Below, piece by piece: positions 54,401 to 64,000 of a DNA stretch of 64,000 bases. The DNA is from Aquimarina muelleri DSM 19832 (GTDB lineage: Bacteria; Bacteroidota; Bacteroidia; Flavobacteriales; Flavobacteriaceae). Positions within the stretch are counted from its first letter, which is position 1. Each line of letters begins with the position of its first letter. The translations under genes and the position numbers were made by a program. The notes under the pieces were generated by a model. That model worked only from the letters and a program-made list of their open reading frames with translations, had not been told where the DNA came from and ran no database searches. The DNA is taken from positions 46,621 through 110,620 of the forward strand of contig NZ_AUML01000019.1 in the NCBI RefSeq assembly GCF_000430665.1, written 5' to 3'.

Positions 54401-57400
54401 GTTCCCTACAGATTGTATGAGCTTTTTGTATTTCTTGCAAGCTAGCAACTACAGTTTTGTCATGATCAATAGATGTGCATAACGGAAGTGTATTGATATA
54501 CAATCCTACTTTATTTTCAGAATTTTCCATACCCGTTGGCCGACCAGAAACTGTAACTCCATAAACAACTGTTTTATTCCCTGTATATTTAGACAACAAT
54601 AAAGACCACACCCATTGTACTATAGTATTTACTGTTATTCTATTCTTCTGAGCATATTCTTTTAGTTTTTCGGTATCGGTAGAGTTTATTATTTCCGAAT
54701 TTATTCTATAATCACCAATACCTTTATTTCTAGATAATCTATTTTCAGAAAAAGATAATAATGTTGGAAACTCTAATTTGTCTAAGTACTTCTTCCAAAA
54801 TCTTTTTTCTTCATATGGATCTTTTTCCGCAATATATTTAATATACTCTTCAAATAAATCTTCTTTTATTTCCGGCAATTTTTCTCCTTTTGAAATCGTT
54901 TCATATGCCATCATTAACTCCCCCACCATAATAGAAAGTGACCATCCGTCCATTACAATATGATGATGTGTAAATACCATTTTATAAATATCCGAAGTCG
55001 ATTTAATGATTGTAATTCTCATTAAAGGAGGTTTAGAAAACTCAAATCCCTTATTTTTATCCTCCTCTAAAAAAGAACTTAACAACGCTTCTTGCTCTGA
55101 TTCTTGATATACACTATAGTCCAACTCCTCAAAAGGAAGTTTTACATTTTTATGTACTCGTTGAAGAGGAGTGCTAAATTTTCCATATATAAAAGCACTT
55201 CTTAGTATACTATGATTTTGAATTACATACTCCCAAGATATTCTCATCGTTTCTGTATCAATCGGCTTAGAAAAATCTATTACTAATTGTTCTACATAAG
55301 CATTAGAGTGTTCTGTAAAAACACCATGAAATAGCATACCTTCTTGTAGAGGACTCAATTGATACAATGGAGCAAAAGATAGTTGTCCATTTACATCCTC
55401 TTCGATTAATGTCTCTGCATATGTACTAAACTCATCATATTCTATTTCTTTTTGCAACCCATAATCTGAAGGTGTTAATTCACGTTGTTTTTTGTTTTTA
55501 CAATGATCTATTAATTGCTTAAGGTTATACAAATAGCTTTCTGCTAATTTTTCTATGGTTTTTATATCATATTCTTTTTTAGAAAAGCTCCACCCCATAA
55601 TTAATTCACCTCCTGCAATGGAACTGTTTACTGCTAATTTCTCATAAAATGGAACATCTCCACCAATCTCTTCTCCTGAGGATTCATCCGCTCGTCCTAT
55701 AATATCACTTGCTTGTACTGTATTATCCAATTGTCCTAAATAATTAAATACAATATCCCAAGAAATTCCCGATAATTGGTTTCTTATATCTTCTGAAGGG
55801 TGTAAATATCGCAAAGCTCCATATCCTATCCCTTTTTCAGGAATACGCCTTAATTGTTCTTTTATCGTTTTAATCAAATCTCCTAAAGAGAGATCTCTTG
55901 CTATGGATAATGAAACTGGATACAAGCTAGTAAACCATCCAACTGTACGACTGATATCTATACTTTTAGAAATATGTTCACGTCCATGCCCTTCCATACC
56001 TATATTTACTGTATCCTGATCTGTCCATTCATTTATAGTCAGTACTAAACAACAAAGTAAAATGTCATCGATTTCTGTTCCATAACTTTGATGAACCTCT
56101 TTTAACAGTATGGCTGTGTACTCTGCATTTAATTTTATAGAATAGTCTATAATATCTTTATATGTTGATCTCTCATTCTTTTTATCAACTGGTAATGGTG
56201 TATATGCATTAATTGCAGTTTTCCAATACGGTAATTGTTCCATCACAGATGTATCAATAGCATATGTACTCAAAGCGTCTACCCACTCTCTATAAGAACT
56301 TCCTTTTACTCCTAAATCTATTTTCTCTTCCTTATTAACTGCTTCTAAAATTGCATTAAAATCATCTAAGATGATACGCCATGATACCCCATCTACTATC
56401 AAATGATGTGCTACAATAAACAATCGATTCATCTTTTCATATTCTGGCGTTTTTATTAAAACTACCTTAAACACATCTCCTTTATCCAAAACTAACCCTT
56501 CTTGATTTTCAGTACAAGCTTTGGTTATCAAAGAGGCTATTTCATTCTGACTAGCATCCTGTAAGTCTACAACCTCTAGGATAGCTTCTTTATGATCATA
56601 ATGTTGTTTCCACCCTATTTCGTCTTCTACATAACTAAATCGTAAAGCATCGTGATGAGCAACTAATGCTTTTACGGCTTGCTCTAAAAACGATTGATTT
56701 ATTTGTTTATTAATAGCGACAAAAATTGATTGATTAAATTGGGATGTTTGAGAATATGCTTCTTCAAAATACCATTGTTGTATAGGCAATAAATTACTCT
56801 CTCCTACCAATATTCCTTGTTCTCCTTTTATCTCACTCCCATTTAGTAATGCAACTTGTGATAAACCAGAAATAGTCTGGTGTTCGAATAAATCTCTAGG
56901 TTGTAAGTGATACCCATATCGTTTTAACCTACTCACTACCTGAATAGTAATAATTGAATCTCCTCCAAGGTCAAAGAAATTATCATGTATTCCTACCTTA
57001 GGAACTCCTAGTAAATCCTGCCATACCTGAGCTAAACTCCTCTCTATATCACTTACCGGAGCAACATAAGTCTCTGATGAAAGACTTGCTAATTCAAGAG
57101 TAGGCAAAGCTTTTTTATCTATCTTGCCACTATGATTTAAGGGCATTGAAGATAATGGAACCCATAATTGTGGAACCATATACTCGGGTAATCGATTTCG
57201 TAATGCTTCCTGAAGGATTGTTTTATCAAATTCTCCTTCATAAACAACATAACCTATTAAACGAGGATGCCCCTCCACATCTGTCGTTGATATAACACAA
57301 CAACTAATCACTGATTTTACCGAAGCTAATACACTCTCTATTTCTCCTAACTCTATTCGATATCCCCGAATATTTACCTGAGTATCTTTTCTTCCTGAAA

Positions 57401-60400
57401 AAACAAGACTGCCATCGGGTAACCAATATCCCATATCTCCTGTCTTATACAAAATCTCCCCCGTATTAAATGGATTTGGAACAAATTGTTGATCTGTTAA
57501 TTCTGGCTTATTTAAATATCCTTTTGCTAATCCTGATCCTCCTACAAAAAGCTCTCCTACTACTCCTACTGGATTCAATTGCTGGCCCTCATTCAAAATA
57601 TAAACCTGCCTGTTAGATATTGGCTTTCCTATTGGAATCGAACCATCTAAAGATGTTACCTTATGATAACTAATACAAACTGTACTCTCGGTTGGGCCAT
57701 AAGTATTATATACCGATAATTCTTCATATAAATTCGAAACATATTCTGGCTTTAATACATCTCCTCCACTAATCAATGCCCGGATATTAAGCGAAAAATC
57801 TTCCTTATGTCCGTTCAGATATTGAACCAAATATGGATTAGTACTCAATATCGTTATTCTTTCTCTTTCACAAACTCGCAACAACTCTTCAAAATCATTT
57901 GTCTTTTCTATAATAAAAAGACTTCCTCCTTTTACTAATATTGGAAAAATCTCCTCAATAGAAGTATCAAAAGAGATACTCGACTGTTGTATAATTCTAT
58001 CGCTTTGATTAAACCCAAAATAATCACTACAGGTTAAAGAATAATCATATAATGAATCATGGCTAATTAAAACTCCTTTCGGATTACCTGTTGTTCCAGA
58101 AGTATATATAATATACGCTAAATCTTCAGAAGATACCCTTGGCAAGACTCTGCTTGGAGTATCTTTAATCATAGAACTCCAATCGGATTCCAAAACAATA
58201 CTATATAAACCCTCCATATTTGAAAAAATAGAACTACTAACATTATTAGTAAGAACCATTTCTATGCCTGCATCTTTCAAAATATAATCTATTCGCTCCT
58301 GAGGATAATTAGGGTCTATTGGAACATAAGTCTTTCCTGCTTTTAATATACCCAAAATACCAATAATCATTTCTATAGATTGCCCAATACTAATACCTAC
58401 AAAAGACGTGTTATCTAATCCTTGGTCTAGTATATATTCCGCTAATTGATTAGATTTAGTGTCTAACTCAGCATATGTTAAGGATTCTTCTCCAAAAATA
58501 ACTGCCCGATTACCTGGTGTTTCTGTTACCTGATCCACAAACAAATCTAAAATAGTCCGGTTTAAAGGATACTCCTTCTTAGTCGTGTTAAAAGTATGTA
58601 ATACTTGATTTTTTTCTTCTTGAACAAGCATCGATAATACTTCTATCTTCACATCAGGTGTCTTGGCAATGCTATATAGCAATTCTTTATAATGCCTCAA
58701 CATACGCTCTATAGTTTCCTTCTTAAATAAAGCTGTACAATACTCTAGATTGAAAGAAATTTCAGCATCACTATTAGATGCTGTTAATGTTATATCAAAT
58801 TGTGCTGTTGTTTCTTCAAAATCATAAGAGGACAGCTCTAGGTCACCAACTACTGCTGTTCCTTGGACATCTTCTTTTGTTTTAATCGTATTTTGTAATG
58901 TAAACATTGTTTGAAACAGCGGGGTTATACTTCTATCCCGTCTTTCTACAACAGCATCAACAACCTTTTCAAAAGGAGCTGATTGATGATTATAAGCATC
59001 TAAAGTAACTTGTTTTACTTGCCTCAATAACTCTACAAACGATGGAGAATGACCTAAATCACTTCTTAATGCTAGTGTATTTACAAAGAAACCTATGATT
59101 CCTTCTGTTTCTTCTTGTGTTCTATTAGCTATTGGTGTCCCAACACAAATATCCTCCTGTCCGCTGTATCGATATAATAGAACTTTAAAAGCTGCTAGCA
59201 AGAGCATAAATAAGGTTACACCTTCTTTTTCACATAATTCCTTTAACAAATCGCTTAATTCTTTACTCAATATCAAAGAATTATTTGCTCCTTCAGTACT
59301 TTGTATAGAAGGGCGAGTATAATCTATAGGTAAATATAATGGAGAGACGCCTTGCAATTTCTCTTTCCAATATAACAATTGTTTTTCCAGAACAGTTCCT
59401 TCTAGATACTTTCGTTGCCATAATGCATAATCTGCATACTGGATTGGAAGTTCTGGCAAAACTGGCTGCTCTCCTAAACTGTACGTCTTGTATAACTCTG
59501 TAAATTCTTCAACTAAAATACCATTAGACCACCCATCACTAGAAATATGATGAAAAACTCCTGCCATAACATATTTATCTGCTCCTAAGTCATACAATTT
59601 CATTCTAAACATATACTCTTTAGAAAGATCAAATGGACGAGATATTTCCGTTTTCAAAAAAGCTTCTAATGTCTGGTCATTTTCTACTTTAACAATATCC
59701 AGTTTCCAATTTTCTGGAGAGATGACCTCCTGATACCCTATCCCATCTTCTGTTTTAATAACTGTTCTAAGAATTTCATGTCTAGAAACAATTTCTTTAA
59801 AACAAGCCTCAAAAATTGAGACATTCAATTTCCCTTTTAAGTGCATTATAATCGGTAAATTATAAGCTACACTTCCTTCCATTTTATCAATAAACCATAA
59901 TCGTTCCTGACTAAAAGACAATGGGGTTCGTGCTTTTCGTTCTTCCTTTACTATCTTGGGTACTACTATCTGGTTTGTTTGATTTTCGAGATAAATACTT
60001 AAATCTGCTATTTTGGGATGAGTAAAAATACTTTTAACAGTAATTTCTAGCTCCATATCCTTACGGATTTTAGAAACTAAACGAGTGGCTAATAATGAAT
60101 GACCTCCTAGCTCAAAAAAGTTGTCACTAACACCAATTTTATCAACCCCCAATAATTCTTCCCAAATGATCACTAACTTTTTTTCTTGATCGTTTCTAGG
60201 AGCAATATACTCTGCTTCTGATAATTGTGATTTTTGAGGTTCAGGAAGAGCTCTTTTATCTACTTTTCCATTGCTTGTTAATGGCATCTCTTCCAAAACA
60301 ACCCATAATTGAGGAACCATATACTCAGGCAAACGCTGTTTTAAAAATTCTTGAGCCTTCGACTTATCAAAATCATTTACACTTACTATATATCCTATCA

Positions 60401-63400
60401 AACGATTCATCCCTGAATCATCCTCTCTAGCCAGAATACAACAACTTTTTATGTCTTCTGATTCTGATAAAACATTCTCTATTTCTCCTAATTCTATACG
60501 ATATCCTCTTATTTTTACCTGATCATCCTTACGCCCTAAAAATTCTAAAGAATCATCTGACAACCAGCGCACTATATCTCCCGTTTTATACATCCTATTT
60601 CCAGAAACAAATGGATTTTCTATAAACACTTCTTGAGTCAAACCTTCTTGGTTCAAATATCCTTTTGATACCCCATCGCCACTGATACACAATTCTCCGG
60701 AAACTCCTTTGGGTACTAAATTCTGAAACTCATCTACAACATATACCTGTGCTATATCTATCGGTTTTCCAATAGTGATTCGTTGGTCTGATCTTGTAAG
60801 TTTACATACAGTAGACCATACAGTACATTCTGTAGGACCATATTCGTTATAAATAGGAATATCAGGATATAATTCAAAATGCCTAGAAACAATAGTGCTA
60901 CTTAAGGATTCTCCTCCAAGAATAACTCCTCTAAAGACAGTATTATCCAATACGTTTTCATCTAACAAAAATTGATAATATGCTGGTACGCATAACAATA
61001 AGTCCATCTCTCCTCCTAATAATGATTTCATCGCTGAAGCATCATTTATCGATAAACTTTCTGGGACAATCAATCGTCCTCCTGTTAATAAAGTTCCTAC
61101 AATGACTGATACAGAAGGATCAAATACAAAAGAAGGTAATAAAATCATTGACGTCACATCTCCATAATAAGAGATTCTAGAAAAAGCCAAAGCCTGTAAA
61201 TTTCCATGAGAAACTGCAACTCCTTTAGGTGTTCCTGTCGAACCAGAGGTATAAATAACATAAGCAACATCTTCTTTCTTAATATGCTTAGATACTGTTT
61301 TTTGTGAAGTAGCTTCTATAGTACTCCAATCCTTATCTAATAAAACACATGTTACTTCTGGTTGATTTTCTAGACTAGCAACACAATCCATACTACTAAG
61401 AACTAGGCGCATTGCTGTATCTTTTAAAATATACTTGATACGGTCTTCTGGATAATCTGGAGAAATAGGCACATAAGCTCCTCCTGATTTTAAAATTCCT
61501 AAAATCCCAATAATCATTTCTAAAGAGCGATCCACACAAATTCCCACAAAATTGTTTGCTAAAATACCCTGCTCTTGTAAATAAATTGCTAATTGATTCG
61601 TTCGTATATCTAATTCCTGGTATGTTAAAGATGTATTTTTATAAACTAATGCTATATTATTAGGTGTCAACTCTACTTGTTTATAAAACATCTCCAATAC
61701 CGTAGTTTCCTTTGGATAAACTATATTTTTAGGATTGAACTCATATAATAAGTCATTTTTCTCTTCTTTAGTTATTATAGATAGTTCATTTATTTTCAAC
61801 TCAGCATTATTAACTATGTTGCTTAGCAACTCTCTATAATGAATTGCTAAACGGCGAATTGTTTCTTCTGTAAACAAATCAACACAATACGCTATTCCTA
61901 TTTCAAATCCTGAGTCAACTTCCGACACCGCTAATGTTATGTCAAAACTAGATATTTTTCTATCATAATCGTATGGTGATAACTGCACGTCATCTAATGA
62001 CATATTTCCTTGATTAACTACCTTATCCTGAAATACAAATAATACCTGAAACAATGGACTAGTACTCCTATCTCGTGTTTCAACAACACGTTCTACTACC
62101 TTTTCAAAAGGAGCAAATTGATATCCATAAGCCTCTAAAGTTGTTTCTTTTATTTGTTTTAAGTACTTTAAAAATGACTCTTCACTATTTACATTACTAC
62201 GCAACACCAGAGTATTGACGAAAAAACCGATCAAATCCTGAGTCTCCTGCTGGGTTCTGTTTGCTATTGGTGTTCCTACACAAATATCTTCTTGCCCGCT
62301 ATATTTGGATAACACTACTTTAAACGCAGCTAATAGCATCATAAAAGTAGTTACCTCATGCTTTTTACATATTCTAGAGATCCCATTCTGCAACTCTTTA
62401 TCTAACGAAAAATTAAAATCTGCCCCTTTAATACTTTGAACAGAAGTTCTAGGAAAGTCTGTAGGTAGTATCAAAGGTGAAGTTCCTTTTAACTTCTCTT
62501 CCCAATACCCTAATTCATTTTCTAAAACAGCTCCTTCTATATGTTCGCGTTGCCATAGCGCATAATCAGAATACTGTATTTTTAATGGCGATAAATCTGC
62601 TATTTGTCCTTTTTTAAATCTATTGTATAAATCTACAAATTCATTTACTAAAATACCATCTGACCATCCATCACTAGCAATGTGATGAAATACTCCTGCT
62701 AATATATATGAGTCATTTCCCAAACACAATAAACGCATTCTAAGCATATAATCTTTTGATAAATCAAAAGGACAAGAAAGATAGTCTTCTAAATTTTTTG
62801 ATATATTTTCAGAACTCTCTATTGAAACAACCTCCATTTTCCATCCCTCTGATGAAATTACCTCTTGATACCCAACACCATCATCGGAATGAATCACTGT
62901 ACGTAATACCTCGTGTCTGGCAACAATCGTTCTAAAAGATTTTTCTAATATGCTTTTATCTACTGCTCCTTCTAATCGCAAAACTATTGGTATATGATAT
63001 TGAAGACTCCCTTCTAACTGATCGATAAACCATAATCTTTCTTGACTAAAAGATAAAGGGATCTTTCCTTTTTTCTTCTGAAAAACAATTTCAGGTAATA
63101 TTGTTCCTTTTTCGATTTTTGAAATATGAGTTGCTAATTCTGAAATTGTACCATGTGTAAAAACAGCTCTGATTAACACCTCTACTTTCATTTTCATGCG
63201 GATCATTGCTACTAAACGAGTTGCTAGTAAAGAATGTCCTCCTAATTCAAAGAAGTTATCATGAACTCCTACTTGCTCTACGCCTAATAAATCCTGCCAG
63301 ATTCGTACCAATTCCTCCTCTATCTCATTTGATGCAGCTACGTAACTTGCTGTGGATAAACTTGACATATCTGGGTCTGGCAACTCCTTCTTGTTAATCT

Positions 63401-64000
63401 TACCATGTACCGTTAAAGGCATCTCTTCTAAACAAACCCATACCAAAGGAACCATATACGATGGTAACTCCTGATTTAATTGATCCTGTAAAAACTGCTT
63501 GTCAAAAGCTCCTGACATCACAACATACCCTACCAAACGATCCAAACCACTACTATCTGATTTTGCCAAAACACAACAACTGTTAACTCCAGATTGAGAG
63601 GATAAAACACTTTCTATCTCTCCCAATTCTATACGATGCCCTCGAATCTTTACCTGATCATCCTTACGACCCAAAAACTCTAAACTACCATCTGACAACC
63701 AACGACCTAAATCTCCTGTCTTATACAATCGTGAAGAAGAATTCGTAAATGGATTGTCCCTAAAAACCTTAGCTGTCTTTGCTGAATCATTCAAATATCC
63801 TCGACCTACTCCTATTCCTGAAACCCATAACTCCCCCATAACTCCTACCGGACATAAATTATCCTTATCATCAACTACATAAATTTGCATATTAGCTACG
63901 GGCTTACCTATAGAAACATTCTGACCCGATGGAGCTTCATTCATAAAATGTAAACTTACATCATCTCCTGCCTCTGTAGGACCATAAGCATTAACTACTG
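51438..64000 (-). CDS. non-ribosomal peptide synthetase, N-terminus beyond window
   Basis: The frame is open to the right edge, so the gene continues beyond 64000; the ATG at 63944 is internal, since the codons before it read VVNAYGPTEAGDDVSLHF, an adenylation A5 motif. Residues are numbered from that ATG. Domains: A1 partial (to ~190), T1 (GGHS ~238); C2 (HHIASDG ~420), A2 (YTSGSTGTPKG ~900), T2 (~1282); C3 (HHISSDG ~1465), A3 (~1950), T3 (GGDS ~2327), epimerase (HHLIVDGVSWR ~2515, FNYLGQ); C4 (LSPLQEGMLFH ~2862, HHHIVMDG ~2995), A4 (~3470), T4 (~3848); thioesterase (GYSFGGK ~3980). The T3 GGDS form is usual before an epimerase. Pocket residues by eye: A2 D-P-S-L-I-G-E-V-W-K, A3 D-T-E-S-I-G-T-V-C-K (Lys-like), A4 D-A-E-H-V-G-E-V-T-K. 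The released peptide should carry a D-residue at module 3. Product unknown. Confidence 0.95.
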   Translation of the reverse strand, partial: VVNAYGPTEAGDDVSLHFMNEAPSGQNVSIGKPVANMQIYVVDDKDNLCPVGVMGELWVSGIGVGRGYLNDSAKTAKVFRDNPFTNSSSRLYKTGDLGRWLSDGSLEFLGRKDDQVKIRGHRIELGEIESVLSSQSGVNSCCVLAKSDSSGLDRLVGYVVMSGAFDKQFLQDQLNQELPSYMVPLVWVCLEEMPLTVHGKINKKELPDPDMSSLSTASYVAASNEIEEELVRIWQDLLGVEQVGVHDNFFELGGHSLLATRLVAMIRMKMKVEVLIRAVFTHGTISELATHISKIEKGTILPEIVFQKKKGKIPLSFSQERLWFIDQLEGSLQYHIPIVLRLEGAVDKSILEKSFRTIVARHEVLRTVIHSDDGVGYQEVISSEGWKMEVVSIESSENISKNLEDYLSCPFDLSKDYMLRMRLLCLGNDSYILAGVFHHIASDGWSDGILVNEFVDLYNRFKKGQIADLSPLKIQYSDYALWQREHIEGAVLENELGYWEEKLKGTSPLILPTDFPRTSVQSIKGADFNFSLDKELQNGISRICKKHEVTTFMMLLAAFKVVLSKYSGQEDICVGTPIANRTQQETQDLIGFFVNTLVLRSNVNSEESFLKYLKQIKETTLEAYGYQFAPFEKVVERVVETRDRSTSPLFQVLFVFQDKVVNQGNMSLDDVQLSPYDYDRKISSFDITLAVSEVDSGFEIGIAYCVDLFTEETIRRLAIHYRELLSNIVNNAELKINELSIITKEEKNDLLYEFNPKNIVYPKETTVLEMFYKQVELTPNNIALVYKNTSLTYQELDIRTNQLAIYLQEQGILANNFVGICVDRSLEMIIGILGILKSGGAYVPISPDYPEDRIKYILKDTAMRLVLSSMDCVASLENQPEVTCVLLDKDWSTIEATSQKTVSKHIKKEDVAYVIYTSGSTGTPKGVAVSHGNLQALAFSRISYYGDVTSMILLPSFVFDPSVSVIVGTLLTGGRLIVPESLSINDASAMKSLLGGEMDLLLCVPAYYQFLLDENVLDNTVFRGVILGGESLSSTIVSRHFELYPDIPIYNEYGPTECTVWSTVCKLTRSDQRITIGKPIDIAQVYVVDEFQNLVPKGVSGELCISGDGVSKGYLNQEGLTQEVFIENPFVSGNRMYKTGDIVRWLSDDSLEFLGRKDDQVKIRGYRIELGEIENVLSESEDIKSCCILAREDDSGMNRLIGYIVSVNDFDKSKAQEFLKQRLPEYMVPQLWVVLEEMPLTSNGKVDKRALPEPQKSQLSEAEYIAPRNDQEKKLVIIWEELLGVDKIGVSDNFFELGGHSLLATRLVSKIRKDMELEITVKSIFTHPKIADLSIYLENQTNQIVVPKIVKEERKARTPLSFSQERLWFIDKMEGSVAYNLPIIMHLKGKLNVSIFEACFKEIVSRHEILRTVIKTEDGIGYQEVISPENWKLDIVKVENDQTLEAFLKTEISRPFDLSKEYMFRMKLYDLGADKYVMAGVFHHISSDGWSNGILVEEFTELYKTYSLGEQPVLPELPIQYADYALWQRKYLEGTVLEKQLLYWKEKLQGVSPLYLPIDYTRPSIQSTEGANNSLILSKELSDLLKELCEKEGVTLFMLLLAAFKVLLYRYSGQEDICVGTPIANRTQEETEGIIGFFVNTLALRSDLGHSPSFVELLRQVKQVTLDAYNHQSAPFEKVVDAVVERRDRSITPLFQTMFTLQNTIKTKEDVQGTAVVGDLELSSYDFEETTAQFDITLTASNSDAEISFNLEYCTALFKKETIERMLRHYKELLYSIAKTPDVKIEVLSMLVQEEKNQVLHTFNTTKKEYPLNRTILDLFVDQVTETPGNRAVIFGEESLTYAELDTKSNQLAEYILDQGLDNTSFVGISIGQSIEMIIGILGILKAGKTYVPIDPNYPQERIDYILKDAGIEMVLTNNVSSSIFSNMEGLYSIVLESDWSSMIKDTPSRVLPRVSSEDLAYIIYTSGTTGNPKGVLISHDSLYDYSLTCSDYFGFNQSDRIIQQSSISFDTSIEEIFPILVKGGSLFIIEKTNDFEELLRVCERERITILSTNPYLVQYLNGHKEDFSLNIRALISGGDVLKPEYVSNLYEELSVYNTYGPTESTVCISYHKVTSLDGSIPIGKPISNRQVYILNEGQQLNPVGVVGELFVGGSGLAKGYLNKPELTDQQFVPNPFNTGEILYKTGDMGYWLPDGSLVFSGRKDTQVNIRGYRIELGEIESVLASVKSVISCCVISTTDVEGHPRLIGYVVYEGEFDKTILQEALRNRLPEYMVPQLWVPLSSMPLNHSGKIDKKALPTLELASLSSETYVAPVSDIERSLAQVWQDLLGVPKVGIHDNFFDLGGDSIITIQVVSRLKRYGYHLQPRDLFEHQTISGLSQVALLNGSEIKGEQGILVGESNLLPIQQWYFEEAYSQTSQFNQSIFVAINKQINQSFLEQAVKALVAHHDALRFSYVEDEIGWKQHYDHKEAILEVVDLQDASQNEIASLITKACTENQEGLVLDKGDVFKVVLIKTPEYEKMNRLFIVAHHLIVDGVSWRIILDDFNAILEAVNKEEKIDLGVKGSSYREWVDALSTYAIDTSVMEQLPYWKTAINAYTPLPVDKKNERSTYKDIIDYSIKLNAEYTAILLKEVHQSYGTEIDDILLCCLVLTINEWTDQDTVNIGMEGHGREHISKSIDISRTVGWFTSLYPVSLSIARDLSLGDLIKTIKEQLRRIPEKGIGYGALRYLHPSEDIRNQLSGISWDIVFNYLGQLDNTVQASDIIGRADESSGEEIGGDVPFYEKLAVNSSIAGGELIMGWSFSKKEYDIKTIEKLAESYLYNLKQLIDHCKNKKQRELTPSDYGLQKEIEYDEFSTYAETLIEEDVNGQLSFAPLYQLSPLQEGMLFHGVFTEHSNAYVEQLVIDFSKPIDTETMRISWEYVIQNHSILRSAFIYGKFSTPLQRVHKNVKLPFEELDYSVYQESEQEALLSSFLEEDKNKGFEFSKPPLMRITIIKSTSDIYKMVFTHHHIVMDGWSLSIMVGELMMAYETISKGEKLPEIKEDLFEEYIKYIAEKDPYEEKRFWKKYLDKLEFPTLLSFSENRLSRNKGIGDYRINSEIINSTDTEKLKEYAQKNRITVNTIVQWVWSLLLSKYTGNKTVVYGVTVSGRPTGMENSENKVGLYINTLPLCTSIDHDKTVVASLQEIQKAHTICREHQYTSLATVQQYSGIKGDLFDSILVFENYPISEEVFKEESLLEVTSMEAKEKTNYPLTITVSLGRELEIDFSYNMSSLGAEKVTMIKGHFNKVLDQLLNLPDAAVVSEVNILSDKENELLEIFNETSVAYPKDKTVIDLFTQHVINTPDAIAVVYENEELSYKELDKRSNQLARYLQEQGVVPNTLVGICLERSLEMLIGIFGILKSGGAYVPIDPAYPKNRIDYIIKDAGIDLILSSGSSASVIIERDDLSVVLLDSHWDNISGFSTKKLSSLLPSYLAYVIYTSGSTGKPKGVMIEHGNITNLISSQTHTFNFDPSDVVLQFSNFVFDASVEQIFIALCNGSKLVLINEKIILDPLRLLDFIDDERITHLHTTPSMLSTLPIGRILQSLKRVVVGGEICSKELMLDWSENYTFYNEYGPTETTVTSVMSIYKKVKDNKAISIGTPIGNTQVYIMNERHALLPIGVVGELCIGGAGVTRGYLNQEELTKDKFISNPFVEGDRIYKTGDLACWLPDGTIEFIGRKDDQVKIRGYRIELGEIENTLSSIASVIQCCVLAKEDASGIMSLVGYVVVEGVLDKEKLQEALRLSLPEYMIPMLWVAMDRMPLNSNGKLDKKSLPEPDISQLSTQEYIAPQNETEEQMVAIWQELLQLEMIGVQDDFFELGGHSILAMKLISQVNKKFSKALPIVFVFEYPTIKLFSEAINSNQKKEYKVLVPLNEKGEEKPIFCVHPLGGTVIVYKELSDALGDKQPFYAFQSSGLDGLSPILKTVEEMAAVYIKEMQKIDAKGPYRLAGYSFGGKIAFEMTKQLELEGFEVEEMLLFDVGPPVEKDLEEELEISYEEFLMVMIEGINKEYNVSIAVNASDFENKSEEEQLEKLYDLIRTSEIEITEAQMRGTIGVIIANEYSNYKPPINSQIKTTIKLFKAGEELDEEEQLLEATLADDGYGWNALTTKEVEVFKVSGNHSNMLNMPYVLDIVKCLKVNN

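Noticed and set aside
51438..63944. ATG at 63944 as the start of the NRPS
   Set aside because: Codons before it continue the adenylation A5 motif (NAYGPTE), so this Met is internal and the gene runs off the window.
51438..64000. Similarity between NRPS modules as an assembly duplication artefact
   Set aside because: Modules differ throughout in sequence and in domain content (epimerase, thioesterase, different C-domain types), as expected of natural modules.
1..64000. tRNA, rRNA, riboswitch, transposase or phage genes
   Set aside because: None was recognised on either strand by reading; a covariance-model search would be needed to exclude small RNAs.

Overview
The window looks like a chromosome segment from a marine-type member of the Flavobacteriia (Bacteroidota). 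It is strongly AT-rich, promoter-like sites match the Bacteroidota TAnnTTTG (-7) / TTG (-33) pattern, and the lipocalin-like, CarboxypepD_reg-like and flexirubin pigment genes are typical of Flavobacteriaceae. The genus (for example Aquimarina-like) cannot be fixed from the sequence alone. No rRNA, tRNA, CRISPR array, insertion sequence or phage gene was seen.

Region 1 (1-11 kb) is ordinary chromosome. It holds a left-truncated lipocalin-like protein, dNTP-pool genes on the minus strand (dgt, class Ia ribonucleotide reductase nrdB-nrdA, and a dCMP deaminase a few kb upstream), a DUF3109 cysteine-rich protein, a MarC-family membrane protein, an S41 C-terminal processing protease and a HupE/UreJ-like membrane protein.

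Region 2 (11.5-15.9 kb) is a signalling pair: a 1333-residue CheB-CheR-coiled coil-PAS-histidine kinase fusion overlapping a single-domain response regulator.

Region 3 (16.2-48.6 kb) is a complete flexirubin-type pigment cluster (aryl polyene plus dialkylresorcinol). Tyrosine ammonia-lyase makes the 4-coumarate starter and an AMP-forming ligase activates it. Three ketosynthases, a chain-length-factor-like partner, a half-size ketosynthase-like protein, two ACPs, a ketoreductase and three hotdog dehydratase-like proteins build the aryl polyene. DarA and DarB make the dialkylresorcinol. A flavin halogenase with the WxWxIP motif probably chlorinates the product. A C45 Ntn acyltransferase, a BtrH-type protein and an LpxL-like acyltransferase are candidates for forming the ester or attaching lipid. 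An MMPL/PlsC/methyltransferase-like fusion, LolA, lipoproteins, a beta-barrel protein and an ABC-2 exporter should place the pigment in the outer membrane. Nearly all genes run leftward with overlaps. The ammonia-lyase has its own terminator, and the halogenase is divergent from it across a palindromic promoter region. A ~103-nt structured direct repeat lies just outside each end of the cluster.

Region 4 (49-64 kb) holds a small CarboxypepD_reg-like protein, an MFS exporter and the 3' part of a giant non-ribosomal peptide synthetase running leftward off the right edge: (A partial)-T / C-A-T / C-A-T-E / C-A-T-TE. The last three modules are complete, one residue should be epimerised to D, and a thioesterase releases the product. 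The start of the assembly line lies outside the window.
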